DNA of 8,058 bases, taken from contig NZ_LNBE01000011.1 of NCBI RefSeq assembly GCF_001445655.1, positions 1 to 8,058 of the forward strand. Reading direction: 5' to 3'. Positions 1 through 7,900 of this stretch are shown here, in pieces. The stretch's first letter is position 1; each line of letters starts with the position of its first letter. The position numbers and the translations under genes are program-made. This DNA comes from Streptomyces roseifaciens. GTDB lineage: Bacteria; Actinomycetota; Actinomycetes; Streptomycetales; Streptomycetaceae. The notes under the pieces were generated by a model that had not been told where the DNA came from, made no database searches, and saw nothing but the letters and a program-made list of their open reading frames with translations.

Positions 1-252
1 GGCCTCGCGGGGGCTGATGCCGAAGAAGGCGGCGTCGAAGTCGGTGGCGTCGTGGAGGAAGCCGCCGTCGCGCGCGTAGGTCTTGCCGGGGCGATCGGGG
101 TCGGGGTCGTAGAGCGAGTCGACGTCCCAGCCGCGGTCGGACGGGAATTCCGAGATGGCGTCACCGCCGGACGCCACGAGGTTCCACAGGGCCTCGGGCG
201 AGTCGACGCCGCCGGGCAGCTGGCAGCTCATCGCCACGATCGCGATGGGCTC
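1..252 (-). other. Ketosynthase of the following module (partial, N-terminal 84 residues)
   Basis: [15 protein letters not shown] at residue 1551 starts a second KS, continuing through [16 protein letters not shown] and FFGISPREA at the window edge. The active-site Cys lies outside. The stretch aligns closely with the start of the first KS (base 1 matches about 4552). Confidence 0.93.
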
Positions 253-3200
253 GTCGTCGGCGGCGGCCGCGTGCTGCTCCTGCAGCGCGGCGGCCTGCGA
301 TCCGAGCAGCTCGCTCTGGAGGAAGCGGGCGAGCGCCGTGGCGTTGGGGTAGTCGAAGACCAGTGTGGGCGGCAGCGCGAGGCCGGTCGCCGTGTTGACC
401 TTGTTGCGGAGTTCGACGGCGGTCAGGGAGTCGAAGCCGAGGTCCTTGAACGCCCGGCCGGGCTCGACCTCCGCCGCCGAGGCGTGGCCCAGGACGGCCG
501 CGACGTGTGCGCGGACCAGGTCGATCAGGGTCTCCGTGCGCTTGGCCTCCGGCAGTCCGGCGAGCTGGGCCACCAGGGGCGCGCTGCCGCCCGCTGCGGC
601 GTCGGCCGGTGCGGCGGCCTCGGCGCGGCGCACCTCGGGCAGCTCGGACAGCAGTGCGCTCGGGCGGCCGAGGGTGAACGGTCCGATGAACCGTTCCCAG
701 TCGATGTCGGCGACCACGGCCGCGGTGTCGTCGCAGTCCAGGGCGCGCTGGACCGCGGTCACGGCGAGTGCGGCGGGCAGGGTGACGACGCCGCGGCGGC
801 GCAGGTGCTCCTCGTCGGCGTCGGTGACCATGCCGCCGTCGGCCCAGGGGCCCCAGGCGATCGCGGTGGCAGTCAGGCCCGCGGCCCTCCGCCGGGCGGC
901 GAGGCCGTCGAGGAAGGCGTTGGCGGCCGCGTAGGCGGTCTGCAGTCCGCTCCCCCACACGCCGGCGATCGAGGAGAAGAGGACGAAGGCGTCCAGCTCC
1001 TGGTCGCCCAGCAGCTCGTCCAGGTGGGCGGCGCCGCCGGCCTTCGCCGCCATCGTGCGGGCGAAGTCGGCCGGGGTCAGCTCGTCGAAGGGGGCGAACT
1101 GCTCCACGCCCGCGGCGTGGAACACGGAGGTGAAGGTGTGCTCGGCGAGCAGCGCCGCCACCGCGTCGCGGTCGGCGACGTCGCACGCGGCGAGGGTGAC
1201 GCGCGCTCCCAGCTCCTCCAGCTCGGCCTTGAGTCCGGCCGCGCCGGGCGCGTCGGCACCGCGGCGGCCGGCGAGCACCAGGTGCTCGGCGCCGGCACCG
1301 GCGAGCCAGCGGGCGACGTGCCCGCCCAGCGCACCCGTACCACCGGTGATCAGCACCGTGCCGCGCGGCGACCACGGCCGGCCGGTCCCGCTGCGGGCGT
1401 GGGTGAGCCGGGCGGTGAACACGCCGGACGCACGGACGGCGACCTGGTCCTCCGCAGTGCCGGCGCCCTGGTTCAGCACGGCGGCGATACGGCCGGCAGC
1501 GCGCTCGTCGACCGCCGCCGGCAGGTCGATCAGGCCGCCCCAGCGCCGGGCGTGCTCCAGGGCGAGGGCACGGCCGAAGCCCCACACCTGGTTCTGCACC
1601 GCGCTCAGCGGCGCGTCGTCCGAGCGGCCGGTGGCCGCCGCGCCCCGGGTGACGCACCACAGCGGCGCGTCGATGCCCGCGTCACCGAGCGCCTGAGCAA
1701 GCGCCACGGTCCGTGCGAGGCCCTGGGAGACCGCGGGGTGCTCGGGCGAGGCGGTCTCGTCGGTCGCGAGCAGCGACAGGACGCCCTGGAGGGATCCGGC
1801 CTGCAGTGATCCGGCTTCGGCCGCGGCCCGGGTCAGCTCGCCGGCCAGGGACTCGCGTCCGGCGTCCGCGCCGACCGTCAGCGGGATCAGGTGCGCGCCG
1901 CGTCCGGTGAGGGCCGCGCGGACCGTCGCGGCCCACTCGTCGCCCTCGGGCGCGGCGAACAGCCAGGTGCTGCCGGACAGGTCCGTGGCGGGCAGGCCGT
2001 CCAGCGGCTGCCAGGTCAGCTGGTAGCGCCAGCCGTCCACGACGGACTGCTCGCGCCGCTGCCGCCGCCAGGCGGACAGCTTCGGGACGACGACGTCCAG
2101 CTCTTCGGCGCTCAGGCCCAGCGTTGCGGCGAGCGACTGGGCGTCCTCGCGCTCGACGCTCGCCCAGAACTCGGCGTCGACCGCATCCACGACGGCCGCC
2201 TCGGCCTCGGGGGCCTCCAGCCAGTAGCGCTGCTGCTGGAAGGCGTACGTGGGCAGGTCGGCCTTCCGCGCGCCGGGGAAGATCGCGTACCAGTCCGGGG
2301 AGACACCGTGCACGTGCAGTTCGGCGAGCGCGGCGGTGACGGCCTGCTGCTCGGGGCGGTCGGCACGCAGCAGCGGGACGGTGACGACATCGTCGCCGTC
2401 GAGGCAGCCCTGCGCCATTCCGCTCAGGACGCCGCCGGGGCCGATCTCCACGAACGTCGTGACACCCAGGTCGTGCAGGGTGCGGATGCCGTCGGCGAAG
2501 CGGACCGCTTCGCGGACGTGCCGGACCCAGTAATCGGGCGTGTAGGGCTCGGCGAGGCGTCCGGTGAGGTTGGAGACCACGGGGATCCGCGGCTCGCTGA
2601 AGGTCAGACCGCGGACGACCTCGGCGAAGTCCTCCAGCATCGGGTCCATCAACGGCGAGTGGAAGGCATGGCTGACCTTCAACCGGGAGGTCTTGCGACC
2701 CTGCTGCTTGAAGACCTCGGCGATCGCGAGGACAGCTTCCTCCGCGCCGGAAACCACGACGGACTGGGGCCCGTTGATCGCCGCAATGCCGACCCCGTCG
2801 GTGAGGTGCGGCAGAACCTCGTCCTCGGTCGCCTGGACCGCCACCATCGCGCCACCGGAGGGCAGCGCCTGCATCAGTGCAGCGCGGGCGGACACCAGTT
2901 TCGCCGCGTCCTGCAACGACAGCACACCCGCCACATGAGCCGCAGCGATCTCACCCACCGAGTGACCGGCCACGTAATCCGGCCGAATCCCCCAGGACTC
3001 CAGGAGCCGGAACAGCGCCACCTCAACAGCGAACAACGCAGGCTGGGTGCACCCGGTCTGGTGAAGCGTTTCAGCATCAACATCCACCGGCGCATCCAGC
3101 AGCGCACACACCTCGTCGTAAGCCGCAGCGAACACCGGGTACGCCGCATACAGCTCACGACCCATCCCCAGCCGCTGCGAACCCTGACCCGAGAACAAGA

Positions 3201-4902
3201 ACCCGGTCTTGTCCCCGAGGCCGCCCGTGCTCCGGATCACGGCCGCGGACGGGTTGCCCGACGCCAGTGCCCGTACGCCTTCGGTGAGTTCCTGCAGGCT
3301 CTCGCCGACGACGGCCGCCCGCCGGTCCCAGGCGGCGCGGGTCGTGGCGAGGGAGAAGCCGATGTCGGCGGGCGACCGGCCGGGGCCGCTCTCCAGGAAC
3401 GAGAGCAAGCGCTCGGCCTGGGCCTGCAGCGCCGCGTCGCTCTTGGCCGAGAGCACCCACGGCAGCGCGCCGGCGGCGGGCGCCTCGGCGGCCTCGCCGG
3501 CGGGCTCCTCCTCCGGGGCGGGGGCCTGCTCGATGATCGTGTGGGCGTTGGTGCCGCTGACGCCGAACGAGGAGACGGCGGCACGGCGGGGGTGGTCCGA
3601 CTCGGGCCACTGAACGGCCTCGGTCAGCAGCCTGACGCCGCCGGCCGACCAGTCGACCTGGGAGGTCGGCTCGTCCACGTGCAGCGTCTGCGGCAGCACG
3701 CCGTTGCGGATGGCCATCACCATCTTGATCACACCGGCGACGCCGGAAGCCGCCTGCGTGTGACCGAGGTTGGACTTGACGGATCCCAGCCACAGCGGCC
3801 GGTCGCCCGGGTGCTCCTGGCCGTACGTGGCGAGCAGCGCCTCGGCTTCGATCGGGTCGCCGAGGGTGGTGGCCGTGCCGTGCGCCTCGACCGCGTCGAC
3901 CTGGGAGGCGGTCAGCCGCGCGTTCTCCAGCGCCTGCTGGATGACGCGCACCTGCGACGGGCCGTTCGGGGCGGTGAGGCCGTTGGACGCGCCGTCCTGG
4001 TTGACGGCGCTGCCGCGGATGACCGCGAGCACGTCGTGGCCGAGGCGGCGGGCGTCGGACAGGCGCTCCAGCAGGAGCACGCCGACGCCTTCGGACATGC
4101 CCGTGCCGTCGGCGGTCGACGAGAACGCGCGGCAGCGGCCGTCGGGCGACAGGCCGCGCTGCGCGCTGAACGCGATGAACGTGTTCGGCGTGGCCATCAC
4201 GGTCGCGCCGCCGGCCAGGGCGAGCGAGCACTCGCCGCGGCGCAGCGCCTGGGCGGCCAGGTGGAGCGCCACCAGCGAGGAGGAGCAGGCCGTGTCGACG
4301 GTGACGGCCGGGCCTTCGAGGCCGAGGGCGTACGAGATGCGGCCGGACACCACGGCCGCGGTGTTCGCGGTGACGAGGTGGGCCTCGATGTCGCTGTCGC
4401 CCGGCCGCTGGAGGTAGGCGTGGTCCTGGCCGTTGGTGCCGACGAACACTCCGGCCCGGGTGCCCCGCGCGGTTGCGGGGTCGATGCCCGCGCGTTCGAA
4501 GGCCTCCCACGAGGTCTGCAGCAGCAGCCGCTGCTGGGGGTCCATGACCAGGGCCTCGCGGGGGGAGATCCCGAAGAACGCGGGGTCGAAGTCGGCGGCG
4601 TCGTGGAGGAAGCCGCCCTCGCGTACGTACGTCCGTCCCGTGCGCCCGGGCTCGGGGTCGTGGATCGCGTCGAGGTCCCAGCCGCGGTCGGCGGGGAACC
4701 CGGTCACGGCGTCGGCGCCCGAGGAGACCAGGTGCCACAGGTCCTCGGGGGAGGCGACTCCGCCCGGGTAGCGGCAGGCCATCCCGACGATGGCGATGGG
4801 CTCGGTGTCCTTCGCCTCCAGCTCACCCAGCTGCCTGCGGGTGTGGCGCAGGTCCACCATCACGCGCTTGAGGTAATCCCTGAGCTTGTCGTCGTTCGAC
4901 AT
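1..4902 (-). CDS. Modular type I polyketide synthase, N-terminal part (docking helix, KS-AT-KR-ACP, start of next KS); 3' end outside window
   Basis: The frame starts at ATG 4902-4900 and is open for all 1634 codons to the left edge, so the protein continues beyond the window. The start is supported by GAGGA eight bases upstream and by a typical docking helix as the first 30 residues. The order is docking helix (1-32), KS (34-459), KS-AT linker, AT (about 566-866), dimerization element (911-955), KR (about 958-1410), ACP (about 1450-1525) and the start of a second KS (from 1551). There is no DH or ER in the first module. AT motifs indicate malonyl-CoA, and KR motifs indicate A1 stereochemistry. 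The predicted step is addition of an unmethylated two-carbon unit followed by reduction to an L-hydroxyl. The gene is probably co-transcribed with the upstream PKS gene, because the 34-base gap leaves little room for a promoter. The few TAA trinucleotides I found on the plus strand are parts of TAC codons in this frame, so I saw no TTA (bldA-type) codon. Confidence 0.97.
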   Translation of the reverse strand, partial: MSNDDKLRDYLKRVMVDLRHTRRQLGELEAKDTEPIAIVGMACRYPGGVASPEDLWHLVSSGADAVTGFPADRGWDLDAIHDPEPGRTGRTYVREGGFLHDAADFDPAFFGISPREALVMDPQQRLLLQTSWEAFERAGIDPATARGTRAGVFVGTNGQDHAYLQRPGDSDIEAHLVTANTAAVVSGRISYALGLEGPAVTVDTACSSSLVALHLAAQALRRGECSLALAGGATVMATPNTFIAFSAQRGLSPDGRCRAFSSTADGTGMSEGVGVLLLERLSDARRLGHDVLAVIRGSAVNQDGASNGLTAPNGPSQVRVIQQALENARLTASQVDAVEAHGTATTLGDPIEAEALLATYGQEHPGDRPLWLGSVKSNLGHTQAASGVAGVIKMVMAIRNGVLPQTLHVDEPTSQVDWSAGGVRLLTEAVQWPESDHPRRAAVSSFGVSGTNAHTIIEQAPAPEEEPAGEAAEAPAAGALPWVLSAKSDAALQAQAERLLSFLESGPGRSPADIGFSLATTRAAWDRRAAVVGESLQELTEGVRALASGNPSAAVIRSTGGLGDKTGFLFSGQGSQRLGMGRELYAAYPVFAAAYDEVCALLDAPVDVDAETLHQTGCTQPALFAVEVALFRLLESWGIRPDYVAGHSVGEIAAAHVAGVLSLQDAAKLVSARAALMQALPSGGAMVAVQATEDEVLPHLTDGVGIAAINGPQSVVVSGAEEAVLAIAEVFKQQGRKTSRLKVSHAFHSPLMDPMLEDFAEVVRGLTFSEPRIPVVSNLTGRLAEPYTPDYWVRHVREAVRFADGIRTLHDLGVTTFVEIGPGGVLSGMAQGCLDGDDVVTVPLLRADRPEQQAVTAALAELHVHGVSPDWYAIFPGARKADLPTYAFQQQRYWLEAPEAEAAVVDAVDAEFWASVEREDAQSLAATLGLSAEELDVVVPKLSAWRRQRREQSVVDGWRYQLTWQPLDGLPATDLSGSTWLFAAPEGDEWAATVRAALTGRGAHLIPLTVGADAGRESLAGELTRAAAEAGSLQAGSLQGVLSLLATDETASPEHPAVSQGLARTVALAQALGDAGIDAPLWCVTRGAAATGRSDDAPLSAVQNQVWGFGRALALEHARRWGGLIDLPAAVDERAAGRIAAVLNQGAGTAEDQVAVRASGVFTARLTHARSGTGRPWSPRGTVLITGGTGALGGHVARWLAGAGAEHLVLAGRRGADAPGAAGLKAELEELGARVTLAACDVADRDAVAALLAEHTFTSVFHAAGVEQFAPFDELTPADFARTMAAKAGGAAHLDELLGDQELDAFVLFSSIAGVWGSGLQTAYAAANAFLDGLAARRRAAGLTATAIAWGPWADGGMVTDADEEHLRRRGVVTLPAALAVTAVQRALDCDDTAAVVADIDWERFIGPFTLGRPSALLSELPEVRRAEAAAPADAAAGGSAPLVAQLAGLPEAKRTETLIDLVRAHVAAVLGHASAAEVEPGRAFKDLGFDSLTAVELRNKVNTATGLALPPTLVFDYPNATALARFLQSELLGSQAAALQEQHAAAADDEPIAIVAMSCQLPGGVDSPEALWNLVASGGDAISEFPSDRGWDVDSLYDPDPDRPGKTYARDGGFLHDATDFDAAFFGISPREA
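316..555 (-). other. Acyl carrier protein domain
   Basis: [15 protein letters not shown] carries the predicted phosphopantetheine Ser1492 (codon 429-427). [15 protein letters not shown] closes the domain. A linker of about 20 residues (rich in Ala and Gln) leads directly to the next KS on the same protein, so the following transfer is intramolecular. Confidence 0.95.
661..2031 (-). other. Ketoreductase domain, A1-type, predicted active
   Basis: The structural half begins at WRYQLTWQ (Trp958), and the catalytic half at [14 protein letters not shown] (residues 1181-1194, NADPH site). The catalytic residues are present: Lys1287, Ser1311, Tyr1324 (codon 933-931) and Asn1328. The LDD motif is absent after HAAGV, and Trp1316 sits eight residues before Tyr, which marks A-type. 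The residue three before Tyr is Gln1321, not His, which indicates A1. By established KR typing rules, this predicts an L-configured hydroxyl. There is no alpha-methyl to epimerise because the AT is malonyl-type. Confidence 0.93.
2038..2172 (-). other. Dimerization element between AT and KR
   Basis: Residues 911-955 ([36 protein letters not shown]) form the short helical segment known from PKS modules that have a KR but no DH. It stands where a DH would be, and its presence supports reading this module as a native KR-only module that has not lost a DH. Confidence 0.8.
2221..2519. repeat. Intermodule direct repeat, AT C-terminal segment (copy 1)
   Basis: This 299-base stretch aligns without gaps to 7760-8058, at a constant offset of 5539. 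In the outer 119 bases (2401-2519 against 7940-8058) I count 14 mismatches. It encodes the AT C-terminus and post-AT linker, and the match probably continues past the right edge. Confidence 0.85.
2305..3207 (-). other. Acyltransferase domain, predicted malonyl-CoA specific
   Basis: The domain begins at FLFSGQGSQ (residue 568). The active-site Ser648 is in GHSVGE (codon 2961-2959). HAFH lies at residues 745-748 (2670-2659), 97 residues later, where methylmalonyl enzymes have YASH. The earlier segment [12 protein letters not shown] and the Val after the active Ser also agree with malonyl. The post-AT linker [12 protein letters not shown] ends at residue 894. Third-position A/T is unusually common in the first half of this domain. 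Confidence 0.94.
3526..4803 (-). other. Ketosynthase domain, predicted active
   Basis: This domain accepts the chain from the upstream subunit and performs decarboxylative Claisen condensation. The catalytic triad is intact: Cys206 in DTACSSS (codon 4287-4285), His341 in [12 protein letters not shown] (3882-3880) and His381 in [10 protein letters not shown] (3762-3760). The spacing between Cys and the first His is 135 residues, normal for the family. HGTAT replaces the more common HGTGT, a variation not expected to matter. The domain ends near [11 protein letters not shown] at residue 454. Confidence 0.96.
4807..4902 (-). other. N-terminal docking helix
   Basis: Residues 1-32 of the second PKS are highly charged and predicted to be helical (for example [17 protein letters not shown]), directly before the KS motif [10 protein letters not shown]. 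This is the typical N-terminal coiled coil of actinomycete PKS subunits. Its basic residues suit the acidic tail helix encoded just upstream, so the two proteins are the likely docking pair. Confidence 0.9.
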
Positions 4903-4910
4903 GTTTTACG

Positions 4911-4915
4911 TCCTC
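4911..4915 (-). promoter_or_regulatory. Ribosome binding site of the second PKS gene
   Basis: The minus strand reads GAGGA here, followed by eight bases and then ATG at 4902. This is good Shine-Dalgarno placement and fixes the start ahead of the internal Met codons at residues 15 and 41. The whole gap between the genes (4903-4936) is 34 bases and shows no inverted repeat or obvious promoter, which fits an operon. Confidence 0.8.
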
Positions 4916-4936
4916 GGTAGCAGTGCGTGAGAAGAG

Positions 4937-7900
4937 TTAGAGAGACCCGAGCTCTTGGTCGATGAGGTCGAACATCTCGTCGTCGGTGGCGGCGTCGATC
5001 CGGTCGAGGTCGAGGTCGAAGTCGCGGTCGGTGCCGGGGCCGGCGTCGGCGGCGGCGTTCGCCGCGGCGTCCTGGTGGGTGTCGGTCCACTTCCAGAGCA
5101 GCGCCTTGAGCCGGGCGGTGACCTTGTCCCGTACCGCGTCCTCGGGGGCGAGCGCGGCCAGCTGGGCCTCCAGCCGGTCGATCTCTTCGAGCACCGGCGG
5201 TGTCCCGGCGGCGAGGTCGAGGACCAGGTCCTTGTGCAGGAGGCGGGCGATCGCGACCGGGTTGGGGTGGTCGAAGACGAGGGTGGGCTTGAGCCGGAGG
5301 CCGGTCGCGGCCTTGAGCCGGTTGCGGAGCTCCACGGCGGTCAGGGAGTCGAAGCCGATGTCCCGGAAGGCCGTGGTGGGCTCGATCCGGGCCGCGTTGG
5401 CGTGGCCGAGGGCGGCGGCGGCCTGGTTGCGCACCAGGTCCAGCAGCACCTTCTCCTGGTCTGCTTCGGGCATCCCGGCCAGGCGGCGTGCCAGGGCGGG
5501 GGTCCGGCCGACGGTCGCGTCCTCCTCGGCCGCCCCGCCGGTGTCGCCCACGAGGCCGCGGAAGACCGCCGGCAGCATGCCGGCGCGGGCCATGGAGCGC
5601 AGCCCCGCGACGTCCAGCCGGACCGGCACGATCACCGGCCGGTCGACGGTGAGGGCGGCGTCGAACAGTGCCAGGCCTTCCGCGGAGGTGAACGGCACGA
5701 CCCCGGATCGGCCCATCCGGTTGCGGTCGGCGTCGGTGATCCGGTCGCCCATGCCGCCGTTGTCCGTCCACAGGCCCCACGCCAGCGAGGTGCCGGGCAG
5801 GCCCGCGGCCCGGCGCTGCCGCGCCAGCCCGTCCAGGAAGGCGTTGGCCGCCGCGTAGCCCGCCGCGCCGGCGCTGCCCAGGACTCCGGCCAGGGAGGAG
5901 AAGAGCACGAACGCGGAGAGGCCGAGGTCCTTGGTCAGCTCGTGCAGGTGCAGCGCCCCTTCGGCCTTCGGCCGCAGCACGGTGTCCAGGCGCTCCGGGG
6001 TCAGGGCGGTGATCACACCGTCGTCCAGGGCGGCCGCCGCGTGCACCACGGCCACGAGCGGGTGCTCGGCCGGGACCGAGGCCAGCAGCTCCGCGAGGGC
6101 GTCCCGGTCCGCGATGTCGCAGGCGGCCACGTCGACGTGCGCGCCCAGCCCGGACAGGGCGGCGACGACCTCGTCGATGCCCTCGGCGGCGGGGCCGCGG
6201 CGGCTGACCAGCAGCAGTCTCCGTGCGCCGCGTTCGGCGACGAGGTGCCGCGCGAGCGACAGCCCGAGGCCGCCGGTCGCCCCGGTGAGCAGCACGGTCC
6301 CTTCGGGGTCCCACGCGTGGCCGGCGGGCTCCTCGGGCGGGGCGGTCCGGGCGAGGCGCGGTACGAACAGCCTGCCGCCGCGCACTGCGGCCTGCGGCTC
6401 GTCCAGAGCGGCGAGCGCCGCAGCCAGTGCGGGGTCCAGGCCGCCGGTCGTCACCGCGTCGTCCGCGTCGTCCGCGTCGACGAGCAGGAGGCGGTCCGGG
6501 TGCTCGGCCTGGGCCGACTTCACCAGGCCGGTCACCGCGGCGTGCGCGAGGTCCGGCGCCGCTCCCTCCAGGCCGACGGCGCCGCGCGTCATCACCACGA
6601 GCCGCGCATCGGAGAACCGCTCGTCGGCGACCCACTCCTGGACGGCCGACAGCACACCGGCCAGCAACTCGCGCGTCGCCGGGGCGGCTTCGCCCTCGCT
6701 CGGGGCGCAGGGCAGGAGGACGTGGGCGGGCGGGACCGCCCCGTCGTCGACCGCCTTGCGGAGCGCGTCGAGGTCGGCGTAGGGACCGTCGCCGCCGAGG
6801 ACCACCCATGCGGCCTCGGAGGCGGGAGCAGCCGCATCGGGAGCGGTGTGCTCGATCCAGTCGACCTCGAACATCCAGTCCCGGTGCGCGACGCGCGAGG
6901 CCAGCACCTGCTGCGGGGACACGGTCCGCGTCCGCACGGACGCCACCGAGGCGACGGGAGCACCGTCGGCGTCGGCCAGTTCGATCGCCACCGCGTCGCC
7001 GTCGCCGGCGCCGACGGGCCGGATCCGTACGCGCGCGGCCCCGGCTCCCGGGGCGTGCACGGACGCGCCGCTCCAGGCGTAGGGCATGAGCACCTCGCCG
7101 GGGTCGCCGGGGTCGCCGGCACGGGCCGGTGCCAGGGTGTCCAGGGCGGCGTCCAGCAGTACGGGGTGGAGGCCGTAGCGGTCCGCCCGGTCCCGCTCCG
7201 CGAGGGGCAGTGCGATCTCGGCGTACAGCTCGTCCCCGGCGCGCCAGGCGGCGCGCAGGCTCGGGTGCTCCTCGACGTCCACCGGCTCGGCGCCCGCCGG
7301 CGGCCAGATCACCATGTCGAACTCCGCTGCCGGGGCGCTGCGGGTGAGCTCTCCGGCAACGTGGCGGACCCACGGCTCGTCGGTACCGCCGACGGCAGGC
7401 CGACTGTGGACCTGCACCGACCGTCGCTCGGCGTCCTCGCCCGCGCCGATCTGCACCTGGATACGGACGGCGCCCTGTTCTGCCGGCAGCAGCAGCGGGG
7501 CGTCCACGTCCAGCTGTTCCAGATGCGGGAACCCGGCCTGCCGGCCTGCGGACAGTGCGAGCTCCACGAACGCGGCGACCGGGAGCACCGGCACGCCGCC
7601 GACCGTGCGTTCCACGATCCAGGGTGTGTCGGCCGGGGACAGCCGGCCGGTGAAGAGCACGTCCTGTCCCCCGGCGGTCTCCACCACCGCGCCGAGCAGG
7701 GGGTGGCCGGAGGAGTCCAGCCCCGCGGAGGAGACGTCGAGCGCGGCCGTGCCTTCGAGCCAGTAGCGCTCACGCTGGAAGGCGTAGGTGGGCAGGGCGA
7801 CGCGCTGGGCGCCGGGGAACAGCGCCTGCCAGTCCGGGGAGACGCCGTGGGTGTGCAGCCGACCGGCAGCGAGGGTGACCGCCTGCGGCTCGGGGCGGTC

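Noticed and set aside
3871..3885. HGTAT in place of HGTGT in the KS as an inactivating change
   Set aside because: The His is kept with normal spacing to Cys206, the other His is intact, and Ala at this position is a familiar variant in actinomycete KS domains.
155..4738. Several other open frames on both strands (for example 161-1660 and 3155-4738)
   Set aside because: All overlap recognised PKS domains and show the Arg/Ala/Pro bias of out-of-frame high-GC translation.
1891..4920. Long plus-strand open frame (1009 codons) opposite the KS-AT region, and another at 52-1809
   Set aside because: These are antisense shadows of high-GC codon bias. Their translations are rich in Arg, Gly and Ala without family motifs, while the minus strand carries complete KS, AT and KR active sites in one uninterrupted frame.
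4903..4936. Separate promoter or terminator between the two genes
   Set aside because: The gap is only 34 bases, has no inverted repeat or T-run of terminator type, and holds the ribosome binding site; an operon is simpler.
6266..6904. Possible enoylreductase domain between KR halves
   Set aside because: The stretch between structural and catalytic KR parts is short and has no NADPH-binding ER motif; the structural half leads directly to TGATGGLG.
4860..7373. Minus-strand open frame of 837 codons overlapping the first PKS gene
   Set aside because: It is a different frame from the one carrying the DH, KR and ACP motifs; its product is Arg/Pro-rich with no recognisable domain.
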